Shown piece by piece: positions 40,027 to 49,245 of a stretch of DNA of 64,000 bases. The stretch's first letter is position 1, and each line of letters begins with the position of its first letter. Origin of the DNA: Acinetobacter portensis (GTDB lineage: Bacteria; Pseudomonadota; Gammaproteobacteria; Pseudomonadales; Moraxellaceae); assembly GCF_023158935.1 (NCBI RefSeq), contig NZ_CP096120.1, forward strand, positions 1,798,001 to 1,862,000, in the 5' to 3' direction. Under the pieces are notes generated by a model. That model saw only the letters and a list, made by a program, of their open reading frames with translations. It did no database searches and had not been told where the DNA came from. The position numbers and the translations under genes were made by a program.

Positions 40027-40608
40027 GTGTCAAATATTTCACTGATTGTAGGTTTGGGTAACCCTGGTAAAGAGTATGCCCAAACCCGCCATAATGCAGG
40101 CTTCTGGTTCGTAGAACGCCTTGCAGAACAATATGGCATTTCTCTTAAAACAGATCCTAAATTCTACGGAATTAGCGGTCGTGGTAATATTGAAGGTCAA
40201 GACGTTCGTCTGCTTTTACCAACAACCTTTATGAATGCCTCAGGCAAAAGTGTTGTTCCCTTCGCAAAATTCTATCAAGTCGCTCCAGAAGCAATGCTTA
40301 TCGCACACGATGAACTCGATATGAACCCTGGTATCATTCGCCTTAAAACAGGTGGTGGTCATGGTGGTCATAATGGTTTACGTGACATCGTACCGCACAC
40401 AGGTCCAAACTTTCACCGCTTACGTATTGGTATTGGTCACCCTGGTTCTAAAGAACGCGTGTCAGGTCATGTATTAAGCAAAGCACCAAGCAGCGAACAA
40501 ACTTTAATGGATGATGCTCTTGCACATGCTTTATCTCGCATTAAGTTGCTAGTAAACGGTGATATACAGCAAGCCATGAATCAAATCAATGCCCATAAGC
40601 CAAACTGA
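40027..40608 (+). CDS. pth: Peptidyl-tRNA hydrolase
   Basis: 193 residues from a GTG start at 40027. Pth frees tRNA from dropped-off peptidyl-tRNA. The catalytic His22 is in GLGNPGKEYAQTRHNAGFW; PTTFMNASG and AHDELDMNPG supply the conserved Asn and Asp. It begins 19 bases after rplY, so the two are probably in one transcript. Confidence 0.96.
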   Translation: MSNISLIVGLGNPGKEYAQTRHNAGFWFVERLAEQYGISLKTDPKFYGISGRGNIEGQDVRLLLPTTFMNASGKSVVPFAKFYQVAPEAMLIAHDELDMNPGIIRLKTGGGHGGHNGLRDIVPHTGPNFHRLRIGIGHPGSKERVSGHVLSKAPSSEQTLMDDALAHALSRIKLLVNGDIQQAMNQINAHKPN

Positions 40609-40748
40609 TCATTCTATAAATTGTTGAATAATCATGCTTGCCTTGTTGCTTTTTTCAGAGCAAAATGCGCTCTCGATGAATGCACTACCCATTCAAAATA
40701 ATTTGTTTATTAAGACAAAATCTTAGGTCAACTAAGGAGACGCTAGCC

Positions 40749-41129
40749 ATGCTATCTCGTTTATTAAAAGCTAAAATTCACCGTTGCGTCGTTACACAAG
40801 CAGAATTACATTATGAAGGTTCTTGTGCAATTGACGGTATTCTATTGGATTTAGCGGGTATCCGTGAATATGAAGAAATTCATATGTGGAACGTGACGAA
40901 TGGTAAGCGCTTTACCACTTATGCAATTCGTGGTGAAGAAGGTTCAGGCATTATTTCTGTAAATGGTGGCGCTGCGCTTCAAGCAGATGTTGGTGATTTA
41001 ATGATTATCGCGACATTTGGTGATTTCACAGAAGCTGAAGCTGATGCACATAAACCACGTCTTGTTTATGCAAATCCAAACAATACTGTAAATCACACAG
41101 CTAACTGCATTCCTGTACAAGTTGCATAA
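40749..41129 (+). CDS. panD: Aspartate 1-decarboxylase
   Basis: 126 residues from the ATG at 40749, which has an excellent AAGGAG site. PanD makes beta-alanine for pantothenate. The self-cleavage site Gly24-Ser25 is in YEGSCAID and would yield the pyruvoyl cofactor. The gene is about 140 bases from pth and is followed by its own terminator, so it is probably a separate unit. No panB or panC is nearby. Confidence 0.96.
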   Translation: MLSRLLKAKIHRCVVTQAELHYEGSCAIDGILLDLAGIREYEEIHMWNVTNGKRFTTYAIRGEEGSGIISVNGGAALQADVGDLMIIATFGDFTEAEADAHKPRLVYANPNNTVNHTANCIPVQVA

Positions 41130-41147
41130 TACGCATCTACAAAATTC

Positions 41148-41177
41148 AAAAAAGCTCGCAATATGCGGGCTTTTTTA
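41148..41177 (+). terminator. Terminator of panD
   Basis: AAGCTCGCA/TGCGGGCTT stem (one G-T pair) with A and T runs on either side. Confidence 0.85.
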
Positions 41178-41209
41178 TTGAAAAGCATTTCTACTAAAAT
41201 TTATTTTAG

Positions 41210-41785
41210 CTAGCTACCCTGCCCCCATTTTTTTGAATTTTCACAGTTTAATGGTATTAAGTTCTGATCCACTAAATTTACCAATAATGCCAATCCATTT
41301 TCTTTTACTTTAATTTCGGCATATTTTGCTTTGCTGTAGCATGGCTCTAACCCTTCTGCAAACATAAAGCTATTTGCTGCTGGATATAAATTTTGTAATT
41401 GATTGGACGGATTCTTTAAAACTAAACGCAAGGAAATCTGTGAATCAGCTTTTATAAAATTATCATCAAAACGGGTTTGTATCACACGACGTTGCTCATC
41501 CAACAACACAAAACTTAAAGGATGTGCTTTATTCTGAATGTGTTTCTCTAAAGCTAAAATTTTCCAATTTTGTAAAGCTTCAGCACCATCATCAATACCA
41601 GTCTCAAAATACAGTTCATAATTTAGTATCATATAGTCGCCTTGCAAAATCGAACGTGGATCGACAGGAGCAAGCTCAACAAAAATTGACTGACTATTTG
41701 CTAAATGATTTTCATGTTTCAGAATTAAACCTGTAAAAATTAAAATACTGAATCCAGCTAAAATTAGAGAAAATAACTTTTTCAC
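41210..41785 (-). CDS. GDYXXLXY-domain membrane-anchored protein
   Basis: 191 residues with one N-terminal membrane segment (residues 4-22). The motif QGDYMILNY near residues 49-57 fits the GDYXXLXY family, and PVDPRSILQ just before it is also typical. The rest looks periplasmic. Such proteins are commonly encoded after a DUF2157/DUF4401 membrane protein, as here, but the function is unknown. The start overlaps the stop of the upstream gene by four bases, indicating translational coupling. Confidence 0.82.
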   Translation of the reverse strand: MKKLFSLILAGFSILIFTGLILKHENHLANSQSIFVELAPVDPRSILQGDYMILNYELYFETGIDDGAEALQNWKILALEKHIQNKAHPLSFVLLDEQRRVIQTRFDDNFIKADSQISLRLVLKNPSNQLQNLYPAANSFMFAEGLEPCYSKAKYAEIKVKENGLALLVNLVDQNLIPLNCENSKKWGQGS

Positions 41786-43587
41786 GCCTCTTCTCCTCTA
41801 ATCTGATTCAACTTCACCTGCTTTAAACCATAAACTACAAGCCAAACCATAAGACCTGAAATGAAAATCGTCAGACTCTTCACAAGAAAACTAAGTCCTA
41901 AATTGTAATACAGCATCCAAAGCCAAAAGATCAGCAATAAAATCAATAACCCTTGTAAAAGGCGTTGCTGATACACCACAGCCCACGCCATAAGCAACAT
42001 AATAATAAAAATTTCAAAGTAACCTAATAAAAGTAATGAAATACCAAAGATAGGAATCAGCCATAGCCATCGTTCAAAAAACTGTTGTCTGTTTTGCCAA
42101 ATAAAGCTAAGCATTAGCAAACTCGGAAGAATATAAAACAGCAATATTTGATCAAAACCAATTTGTCCAACGCCCTGCCAGTGCTCTAACCCAGTTACAG
42201 ATTGAACAATAGCTGAACCTGTTAGCATGGCAATCATCCAAAGATAAATACTCTTCTGATAGTTTGAAGCCTGCCAATATTGAGACATTAAAAATAGCCC
42301 AATAAAAATGACATAGTTAAGGCTTAAGGCAATGTGAATCACAACATCATCATACCGAAAAGAAGTTTCTAAGGCTAAAACTGCAATTCCTAAAGCATGA
42401 GAAACAAGCAGCTGCAAGGTAAGAATGAACCAGTGCATTCGCTTAATTACAGTCAAAGCGAGTAATACCAATTGCAAAAGCCAAACCACAAACATATTTT
42501 CGGTAAGCAATCCGGTATGAATTAAAATTGCAGCCTGACCACATACCCACAAACAATAAGCAAACTGGCGCATAAAAACTGAAGGCTGCTTGTTTAGCAA
42601 TCTCCACGCAATACCAATAAAGATAATGCCCATCAATATTGAAAACACTTCCCAATAGGTCAAAAGCAAAGTCGCGAGAATAATTCCGGAAATCCAAGCA
42701 CCAAGTGCTAGTGGAATCACTGAAAATTTAGTTTGAGGAAAGATTTTCTTTAACGCAAAACTGATCATGGCAAACCAGCCAAAAATCAGCGTTGCTAATA
42801 CAAATAAGCCGAGAGCAGAGTGAGTTAACTGTTCATCTACCAGTTCAAACATCCATATACTTAAACTTGCAGCCAAACCTGCAATGAGCAAAATTGTTTC
42901 TAATGCTTGATGTTTACGATAAAAATAGAAAGCCGTAGTAATAGGAAGAATGATTGATGAAGCTAAATAGATCAGCTGAAATTGATTAATGAAGAGCATC
43001 ATGCTACCAATCGAAATGGCGATCATGAATGCAATAAACAAAAACCGTAGTATCGAGTAATAACGTACTGCAAAAACAAAACTTATCGCAGTGAGTACAT
43101 TCAGACCTAGCAGATAAAGTCCTTCTGCCCTTTCCATCCAAAAACTTTGCTTAAAATACAAATACAGCGCCAACTGGCTAACGATACACAACATGGCAAA
43201 AATGCCAATATTCGGACGATACAACCAAGGCAACAGCATGACTGACCACAGTAAGAATAATAAATAACTATCCGCACCGGTTTGATAAATCTGTCCAATT
43301 ACAGCCAGACTTAAGCCCAACATCAATCCTGCTACTGTATCTAAACCCTGTCTAATCCACTCCTGTTTGCTAAAGTAGACACTTGCGCTAGCACTACAAA
43401 ATAAAATCAACATTGGAATTGTTAGTTGAATCCAATTGGGCAGCATCCACCAGTTCGCTGCGATTAAATACAAAAAACTGACTGCAATCAGTGCAAGTCC
43501 TAAAATATTTAAATAACGCAGTACTCCTTCATGACAGAAGAGTAAGGGAGAAAATTGATGGTTTTGAGTTAATTTGGTCTTATCCAT
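41782..43587 (-). CDS. DUF2157 / DUF4401-like polytopic membrane protein
   Basis: 601 residues, almost entirely hydrophobic, with about 16-18 predicted membrane segments after a short cytoplasmic N-terminus. The first third (LGLALIAVSFLYLIAANW, GLMLGLSLAVIGQIYQTGAD) matches DUF2157; the last third resembles DUF4401. It is the first gene of a two-gene unit with the GDYXXLXY protein. No catalytic residues or transporter signature can be pointed to. Trp and Gln are frequent in the loops. Confidence 0.82.
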   Translation of the reverse strand: MDKTKLTQNHQFSPLLFCHEGVLRYLNILGLALIAVSFLYLIAANWWMLPNWIQLTIPMLILFCSASASVYFSKQEWIRQGLDTVAGLMLGLSLAVIGQIYQTGADSYLLFLLWSVMLLPWLYRPNIGIFAMLCIVSQLALYLYFKQSFWMERAEGLYLLGLNVLTAISFVFAVRYYSILRFLFIAFMIAISIGSMMLFINQFQLIYLASSIILPITTAFYFYRKHQALETILLIAGLAASLSIWMFELVDEQLTHSALGLFVLATLIFGWFAMISFALKKIFPQTKFSVIPLALGAWISGIILATLLLTYWEVFSILMGIIFIGIAWRLLNKQPSVFMRQFAYCLWVCGQAAILIHTGLLTENMFVVWLLQLVLLALTVIKRMHWFILTLQLLVSHALGIAVLALETSFRYDDVVIHIALSLNYVIFIGLFLMSQYWQASNYQKSIYLWMIAMLTGSAIVQSVTGLEHWQGVGQIGFDQILLFYILPSLLMLSFIWQNRQQFFERWLWLIPIFGISLLLLGYFEIFIIMLLMAWAVVYQQRLLQGLLILLLIFWLWMLYYNLGLSFLVKSLTIFISGLMVWLVVYGLKQVKLNQIRGEEA

Positions 43588-43743
43588 TGTTAGAATGAGT
43601 TATGAATTTTAATATTGCTAGCACGATAGCATATTTCCTGCATTATGCTAAAAAGCTAAACAATCCAGATTTTCTTTTTTACTTATATCAAATTCTGCAA
43701 ATTACAATCCTTTTCAAACATCCTATCTTTCTACAAAAAGAGC

Positions 43744-43749
43744 TATAAT
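43744..43749 (+). promoter_or_regulatory. -10 box upstream of the FMN riboswitch
   Basis: A perfect TATAAT lies ten bases before the riboswitch, placing the transcript start at its edge. No good -35 hexamer was found at the usual distance. Confidence 0.45.
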
Positions 43750-43758
43750 AAATTTAAT

Positions 43759-43896
43759 CGCTTCAGGGCGGGGTGTAATTCCCCACCGGTGGTAATAAGC
43801 TCAAGCTTTTAGCCCACGAGCCGAATGTAATTTTACATGACGCAGATTTGGTGAAACTCCAAAGCCGACGGTATAGTCCGGATGAAAGAAGACGAC
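43759..43896 (+). ncRNA. FMN riboswitch (RFN element)
   Basis: The conserved RFN blocks occur in order: TTCAGGGCGGGGTG, CCCCACCGGTGGTAAT, AGCCCACGAGC, a variable arm, CAGATTTGGTGA, AACTCCAAAGCCGACGG and TATAGTCCGGATG with GAAGA. It lies about 125 bases upstream of ribB on the same strand. FMN binding is known to lower expression of such genes. No strong terminator hairpin was seen between it and ribB, so control may act on translation. Confidence 0.95.
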
Positions 43897-44020
43897 AGCA
43901 CTTTATTATTCACTTAATTCATCTTTTATTATTTATAAGATATTAAGTGAATTCGCTACGAGCCTATTTTCACACGTCCTGAAATGTTCAATCGTACTTA
44001 AAATTTACGCGAGCGTTTCA

Positions 44021-44680
44021 ATGTCTAGTTTAATTCAACCCGAAATTTTCTTTTCTGCCTTAAGACCCGCAGAAGAACGTATACAACAAGCACTTGAAGA
44101 TATCCGCCAAGGCAAACCTGTTTTGGTTATGGATGATTTTGATCGTGAAAATGAAGCAGACTTAATTGTTGCTGCTGAAACATTAACAGATGAAACCATG
44201 GCACGTATGATTCGTGATGGCTCTGGTATTGTTTGCTTATGCTTAACCGATGAGTTGGCAGATCATCTAGAACTTCCACCAATGGTTGTAGATAACTCAA
44301 GTCAGTTTAAAACAGCATTTACCATTACTATTGAAGCTGCTGAAGGTGTAACCACTGGTGTATCTGCAAAAGACCGCACAACAACAGTAAAAGCTGCTAT
44401 TAAAGATGATGCTATAGCAACAGACCTAAATAGACCTGGACATGTTTTCCCTTTACGTGCACGTAAAGGTGGTGTTCTAGAACGTCGAGGTCATACTGAA
44501 GGTACGATTGACTTAGCTCGCTTAGCAGGTTTAAAACCTTCAGGTGTGTTATGTGAACTTACCAATCCTGATGGAACAATGGCTTCAGGCATTCAAGTAT
44601 TGGCTTATGCTCAAACACATCATTTGACGGTCATTACTATTGAAGAAATTGTGCAATATCGTTTAGTACACAACCTTTAA
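44021..44680 (+). CDS. ribB: 3,4-dihydroxy-2-butanone 4-phosphate synthase
   Basis: 219 residues, a stand-alone RibB with no GTP cyclohydrolase II fusion. It converts ribulose 5-phosphate to the four-carbon precursor of riboflavin. The active-site loop [11 protein letters not shown] lies near residues 38-48, and [11 protein letters not shown] and [16 protein letters not shown] are conserved. The other rib genes are not in this window. The upstream riboswitch indicates feedback by FMN. Confidence 0.97.
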   Translation: MSSLIQPEIFFSALRPAEERIQQALEDIRQGKPVLVMDDFDRENEADLIVAAETLTDETMARMIRDGSGIVCLCLTDELADHLELPPMVVDNSSQFKTAFTITIEAAEGVTTGVSAKDRTTTVKAAIKDDAIATDLNRPGHVFPLRARKGGVLERRGHTEGTIDLARLAGLKPSGVLCELTNPDGTMASGIQVLAYAQTHHLTVITIEEIVQYRLVHNL

Positions 44681-44684
44681 ACTA

Positions 44685-44712
44685 TAAAAAAAGAGAGCTT
44701 AATCGCTCTCTT
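44685..44712 (-). terminator. Terminator overlapping the end of the DUF1289 gene
   Basis: AAGAGAGC/GCTCTCTT 8-bp stem. On the minus strand it is followed by seven T, and one arm is formed by the last codons of the DUF1289 gene. On the plus strand there is no T run, so ribB relies on it only weakly. Confidence 0.75.
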
Positions 44713-45187
44713 CCATATCTTTTAGCAAACTTAGACTCATGACATCGGCTCTTAAAAATGCCATTTCAAAACTAGCCGTCGCCAAAGCTAAAACTCGACG
44801 CTCAAATTCTTGCCAAATACTTTTTACTTGTTTTGACTGAATTCCCAACCCACTTTCATCTGCAAAGTTTTTATTTTTTTCACAAATTTTTAACGCATGG
44901 TAAAGCTTACGCCCTTTTGATGCATCATCACGTAAGCGAACACGCTTAGACAACACAAATTTTTCAGCGACTTCAATATTTGCCAAAGGTAGCATTGGCA
45001 CTAAAATTTGATCAAGCTGTGCATCTAAACGATGCCAAACAGCACTTTGCTGTTCAAGTGAATATGTATTCCACTTAATCACTTCATGATTAAAGCGACG
45101 ACAACCACGACATACTGAATCACCAAATACCGTAGAGCAACGCCCTGCACAAGGTGTTAATGATGCGATTCGACGATCAGTACTCAA
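44699..45187 (-). CDS. DUF1289 domain-containing protein
   Basis: 162 residues. The N-terminal part has the DUF1289 cysteine cluster (TPCAGRCSTVFGDSVCRGCRRF, four Cys at 13, 17, 26 and 29), likely a metal site, followed by EVIKW. The longer C-terminal part (about 60-162) is charged and helical. Domain function is unknown. It is convergent with ribB and divergent from trhO. Confidence 0.85.
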   Translation of the reverse strand: MSTDRRIASLTPCAGRCSTVFGDSVCRGCRRFNHEVIKWNTYSLEQQSAVWHRLDAQLDQILVPMLPLANIEVAEKFVLSKRVRLRDDASKGRKLYHALKICEKNKNFADESGLGIQSKQVKSIWQEFERRVLALATASFEMAFLRADVMSLSLLKDMEESD

Positions 45188-45356
45188 AACCTACTCCAAT
45201 ACAAATACAGTAACGTGTGAATGAATTCGAATATGCATCATACCTGTTGCATGCAGATTTAAAAACCATAAATACGGATGGGTTTTCTCGCCAATTCCAA
45301 CTTTTCAGGTTAGAATATGCGCCTTATTTTTTATCCTACATATATTGGAGTACTCC

Positions 45357-46289
45357 ATGAACGCTACTGTAGAACAGCTTGCACCTGTAGAACAGCAAGC
45401 GACCACTGATTGGGTTGTTGCAGCGCTTTACCAGTTCAAAGAAGTTCAAGATCCTGCCGATCTTCAACAACGTTTATTAGATTTGGTAAAAACAATCAAT
45501 CTGTGCGGTACTCTTATTGTTGCAGGTGAAGGTATTAACGGTACTGTTGCTGGTGACCGTGATGCTGTTGATGCAATTCATCAGTTTCTTTTAAATGAAG
45601 GTTTTACAACAATGGAATATAAAGAGTCTCACAGCTCTGAAAAACCATTCCGTAAAATGAAAATCAAACTTAAAAAAGAAATTGTAACTTTAGGCGTAGA
45701 AGTTAAGCCACGTGATTTAGTTGGTCACTACTTAGATCCTAAAGAATGGAATGAACTTATTGCTCGTGACGATGTTATTCTGATTGATACACGTAACGAT
45801 TACGAATATAAAGCAGGTACTTTTAAGGGCGCAATTGACCCGAAAACTGAAACCTTCCGTGAATTTCCTGAATACGTTAAAAAGAATCTTGAACAACATA
45901 AAGATAAGAAAATCGCAATGTTCTGCACAGGCGGTATTCGTTGTGAAAAATCAACATCTTTACTTTTACAAGAAGGTTTTAACGAGGTTTACCATCTTAA
46001 AGGTGGCGTTCTAAAATATTTAGAAGAAACACCTGCTGAAGAAAGCTTATGGGAAGGCGAATGCTTCGTATTTGATGGTCGTACTGCTGTTACTCATGGT
46101 ATGGAAGAAGGCGCAAACATTAAGTGTCATGCTTGCGGTTGGCCACTACTTCCTGAAGAAGTTGAGCTTCCAAGTTATGAACATGGCGTTTCTTGTGTTT
46201 ACTGCATTGAAAAAACAACAGAAAAGCAAAAAGAAGGTTTCCGTATGCGCCAATCACAAATTTTGGCAGCAAAACGTAAACGTCTTTAA
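45357..46289 (+). CDS. trhO: tRNA uridine(34) hydroxylase (rhodanese-domain, YceA family)
   Basis: 310 residues from the ATG at 45357 with GGAG six bases upstream; an in-frame TTG at 45345 overlaps that site. The N-terminal part (GTLIVAGEGINGTVAG) and the rhodanese domain (about 130-235) match TrhO/YceA. The active Cys190 is in FCTGGIRCEKS. The C-terminal region has paired Cys (CHACGWPLL, CVYCIEK). The enzyme hydroxylates U34 of certain tRNAs using oxygen. Monocistronic. Confidence 0.94.
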   Translation: MNATVEQLAPVEQQATTDWVVAALYQFKEVQDPADLQQRLLDLVKTINLCGTLIVAGEGINGTVAGDRDAVDAIHQFLLNEGFTTMEYKESHSSEKPFRKMKIKLKKEIVTLGVEVKPRDLVGHYLDPKEWNELIARDDVILIDTRNDYEYKAGTFKGAIDPKTETFREFPEYVKKNLEQHKDKKIAMFCTGGIRCEKSTSLLLQEGFNEVYHLKGGVLKYLEETPAEESLWEGECFVFDGRTAVTHGMEEGANIKCHACGWPLLPEEVELPSYEHGVSCVYCIEKTTEKQKEGFRMRQSQILAAKRKRL

Positions 46290-46297
46290 TTAGACAG

Positions 46298-46326
46298 AAA
46301 AAGGGGCAATTATTTGCCCCTTTTTT
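46298..46326 (+). terminator. Terminator of trhO
   Basis: AAGGGGCAA/TTGCCCCTT stem with A and T runs. Confidence 0.9.
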
Positions 46327-46584
46327 ACATTCTTACAGTCCATTTACAATAATAAAAAATATGATTGAAATTTAACCACCAAACCTAAGCCAGACAACAC
46401 ATTAAAACTTATTACTAAAATTCAAGCACTTAACCAAAAACAAACAAATCAAATATCTTAACAACAAATTCATGCTGTAAATCTCACAAGAATAAACCTT
46501 ATCCATAATTCTAGTTTGCTAAGTTAATTTTTGAACTGCATTTAATCGCTTAAATCATTTAGAAAAATAAGATAGGTGCTCGAA

Positions 46585-46872
46585 ATGTCAAAATTAATAG
46601 AAAACTCATCCAATCCTAATTTGCATCCTAACTATGCATTTTCTGAACTTCACTTTGAAAATAAATATCTTGAGCTTAAAGATAATCTCGAAAGAAAATC
46701 ACACACTTTGATTGTATTTTTAGGTGCATGCATTGGCGGTATTTTATCGTTATTTATTTCCTACCATCTAAATGCAACCTTCTATTTTTTAATATTCTTA
46801 TGTCTGTTGCCTATTGGCTTTGCTTACATTTTAAGAAAAGTTTATATAAACACTTTGGTCAAAATTGATTAA
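46585..46872 (+). CDS. Small hypothetical membrane protein
   Basis: 95 residues from the ATG at 46585 with AGGTG nearby; a GTG three codons earlier is possible. A polar N-terminus (about 1-40) is followed by two membrane segments (about 43-62 and 64-83) around a short loop. No known family is recognised. It precedes the DedA gene by 42 bases on the same strand and may be co-transcribed with it. Confidence 0.6.
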   Translation: MSKLIENSSNPNLHPNYAFSELHFENKYLELKDNLERKSHTLIVFLGACIGGILSLFISYHLNATFYFLIFLCLLPIGFAYILRKVYINTLVKID

Positions 46873-46914
46873 TATTAATATCACAAAAATTTAATCTTTT
46901 ATTTCCTTAAAATT

Positions 46915-47532
46915 ATGAATTTAACCGAATGGGTGATCTCCATAATGGAACAGCTTGGCTATTTAGGTATAGCCATTCTTATGTTCTTAGACAACGTATT
47001 CCCTCCTATTCCCTCTGAAATCATTATGCCTTCTGCGGGTTATACTGCTTCGCAAAATCAATTACTGCTTGTAGGCGTTATTATTGCAGGATGTATAGGA
47101 TCTTTGCTTGCTGCCGCGCTACTGTATTGGATTGGCTATAAATTCAAACACGAAACTATATTCAATTTTGTAGATCGCTACGGAAAGTTTTTATTTATTA
47201 AATCTGAAGATGTAAAAAAATCACTCTCTTGGTTTGAAAAATATGGACATAGAATTGTGTTCTTTGGACGAATGATTCCTGCTGTACGTTCACTGATCAG
47301 CATACCTGCCGGAATGAGTCGAATGCCTTTTTGGAAATTTATGTTTTACAGCAGTTTAGGAACTATTATTTGGACAACTTTCCTTGCTTGTATTGGTTTC
47401 TATTTTGGTGAAAACCAAGCTTTTATGCAGAAAATATTCAGCCAAGTTGGATATTTCATTATAGGAATCGTGCTGATTATTGTTGCTTGGATATGGTATC
47501 GTCGTAATCAGAGAAAATCTCGAATTTTATAA
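46915..47532 (+). CDS. DedA-family inner membrane protein
   Basis: 205 residues, typical length. The motifs FLDNVFPPIPSEIIMPSAG (near 24-42) and FGRMIPAVRSLISIPAGMSRMPFWKF (near 117-142) define the DedA family, with the acidic residue of the first and basic residues of the second conserved. Several DedA proteins are undecaprenyl-phosphate or phospholipid transporters; others affect membrane potential and drug tolerance. Which role applies here is not clear. Confidence 0.92.
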   Translation: MNLTEWVISIMEQLGYLGIAILMFLDNVFPPIPSEIIMPSAGYTASQNQLLLVGVIIAGCIGSLLAAALLYWIGYKFKHETIFNFVDRYGKFLFIKSEDVKKSLSWFEKYGHRIVFFGRMIPAVRSLISIPAGMSRMPFWKFMFYSSLGTIIWTTFLACIGFYFGENQAFMQKIFSQVGYFIIGIVLIIVAWIWYRRNQRKSRIL

Positions 47533-47566
47533 AACTTAGAATGTTAAAACTTTGCTTGGGGAATTT

Positions 47567-47980
47567 ATGGCGTATTATTTAAAACACTTTGCTGCTGTTT
47601 ATAGCATTGCTTTAGTACTCGCAACCACAATTCTTATTTTTGTTCTAAACCTTGGTGGAATCACGCTCCTCCCTGCATTAATTGCATCTGCATTTATTTG
47701 TGCAAGAAAGTTTGTTAAAAAAGAATTAAGACTTCCATTGCCAGAAGAAAAAATTCAACTGGTTTGGGGAAGTAGTGCTGTCGCACTCATTATTGGTAGC
47801 TTCTTTATTTTCTTTTTAATTTTAATGAACCCAAATGCAGAAGAAATTTTAAAATCTGCGGATAATGCAGGCCTAGTTCTTGCTGCTGTTGTAATGCTTT
47901 GCCTTGTTGCATTACATGGAGCAATATTTCACATTGCTTATGGATGGTACGCAAAACACACCTACCAAAATTTAAAATAA
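47567..47980 (+). CDS. ABZJ_00895-like small membrane protein
   Basis: 137 residues from the ATG at 47567 (MAYYLKHF) with GGGGA upstream; a TTG five codons earlier overlaps that site. Four membrane segments (about 8-30, 32-45, 70-90, 105-128). The pattern resembles the Acinetobacter ABZJ_00895 family, whose function is unknown. It follows the DedA gene by about 35 bases and ends at a good terminator, so 46585-47980 may form one transcript. Confidence 0.7.
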   Translation: MAYYLKHFAAVYSIALVLATTILIFVLNLGGITLLPALIASAFICARKFVKKELRLPLPEEKIQLVWGSSAVALIIGSFFIFFLILMNPNAEEILKSADNAGLVLAAVVMLCLVALHGAIFHIAYGWYAKHTYQNLK

Positions 47981-47987
47981 TCATTGC

Positions 47988-48017
47988 AAAAAAAAGCACC
48001 GTATTCGGTGCTTTTTT
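47988..48017 (+). terminator. Terminator after the DedA cluster
   Basis: AAAGCACC/GGTGCTTT 8-bp stem with a 6-base loop and A/T runs. Confidence 0.88.
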
Positions 48018-48078
48018 AAAATCAAACAATTCGCTTAAGTAATACATAAGTCACTGTTAGAGCAACTTAATATTTTAA

Positions 48079-48603
48079 TTAAGCTGGTGTGTGATACATC
48101 AAGTACAATTCATTTAAATTGTCTGGAATTTCTTCCGCAATTTCATCCATCAACTGACCATTACGACGGAAAGATTCCATTTGTGGATCTTCTTCATCTA
48201 CACCACTGAAAACCATCATTGGCAATGTCAAATCAATTAATTGATCTTCAAATTCAGGCGTAAACCATGCATCTTCGTTTAAGAACATTGCATCAACAAA
48301 GCCCACACTCCAATCACCAAGGCTCGATTCTACGTCTGCTTCTTCAATTTCAAAAGGAAACTCAATTCCTTCTTCATTGGCTAAATTTTGACGAAGAGCT
48401 TCCAACCAAGCTTTCACTTGCGTAATAATTTCAGCAGGTACTTTCTTTTGATTATTATCAAAAAGCTCATCTAGCCATTTGCTAAATTGAGGACCAACTG
48501 CAACTGCACACAAAAAACCATGAGTTGCTGCGAAATCTAGACCATATTCGTTTTGGTCACCATCTAGATATTCACTCAACAGGTCTAAATCTAAAGCACT
48601 CAT
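48079..48603 (-). CDS. UPF0149 (YgfB/YecA-like) protein
   Basis: 174 residues, acidic. LSEYLDGDQNEYGLDFAATHGFLCAVAVGP near residues 9-38 is the UPF0149 signature, and VGFVDAMFL and SFRRNGQLMDEI follow the family pattern. In Pseudomonas a YgfB member regulates ampDh3, but family functions vary. The C-terminal SEC-C metal motif of longer YecA proteins is absent. Confidence 0.85.
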   Translation of the reverse strand: MSALDLDLLSEYLDGDQNEYGLDFAATHGFLCAVAVGPQFSKWLDELFDNNQKKVPAEIITQVKAWLEALRQNLANEEGIEFPFEIEEADVESSLGDWSVGFVDAMFLNEDAWFTPEFEDQLIDLTLPMMVFSGVDEEDPQMESFRRNGQLMDEIAEEIPDNLNELYLMYHTPA

Positions 48604-48669
48604 TTCAAATCCAAACTTAGATATTCAAGATGTATAGCATAGCATTTAACTTTTGCTTTACTGTAGGTT

Positions 48670-48873
48670 TTAGTCATCTAAATCGTCATCGTCGTCGAAG
48701 TCATAATCAAAATCTTTTAATTCGCGCTCTAAGCGACGTTGTGCAAGTAGTTCATCAATCAAACGACGTTTTTCTAATGACTCTTTTGCACTAATTTTAC
48801 TTGATGATTCATCGAAATTAACATCGTCATCATTACTGAAGCTATCGTCTAGTTCAAAATCTGTAGAAGACAC
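48670..48873 (-). CDS. Small acidic protein (PA3496-like)
   Basis: 67 residues. The middle holds a basic helix (ESLEKRRLIDELLAQRRLEREL) flanked by Asp-rich ends (FDYDFDDDDDLDD). The RRxIDxLLxxRRLxREL pattern with an acidic tail resembles the PA3496 family, described as putative envelope integrity proteins; the match is by eye. It lies upstream of the UPF0149 gene on the same strand and divergent from rpoD. Confidence 0.65.
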   Translation of the reverse strand: MSSTDFELDDSFSNDDDVNFDESSSKISAKESLEKRRLIDELLAQRRLERELKDFDYDFDDDDDLDD

Positions 48874-49245
48874 TTAAACTACCTCTGAATGAAAAAAGTG
48901 AATGGGTCTAGGCGCTATTTATCGTTCTTTACAAAACTTGTCAAGAAATATTTAATTTATCTTCTTTTTTTCACGATTTTACACTTGAAAATATTCTTAG
49001 ATATCGTGTATTTATTCATTACTAAATTTGCTATTATTGTTATGGTAAAATTACAAAAATATTTTAGCTTAAACAGGAAGCAAGACTTGAAAAAACGAAG
49101 TCTGGCCCCATATTTATATACAATTGTTAATTCAGACATTTTAATAAAATTTGGTTTGACCGATCAATTCAAAAGCTATTTGAAGCAAATTGTGCTATCA
49201 TGCACGGTTTTTCCACGCCACAGATTCAACAAAGAGTAAGCAAAG
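48874..49245. other. rpoD upstream region
   Basis: 372 AT-rich bases between a divergent small gene and rpoD. An open frame fills much of it on the plus strand but has no family resemblance, biased Lys/Phe/Ile composition and no ribosome site, so it is not called a gene. The rpoD promoters are probably here; none is placed. Confidence 0.4.

Noticed and set aside
48889..49239. 116-codon plus-strand open frame just before rpoD
   Set aside because: Low-complexity Lys/Phe/Ile/Leu composition, no ribosome site, no family resemblance, and it fills a likely promoter region.
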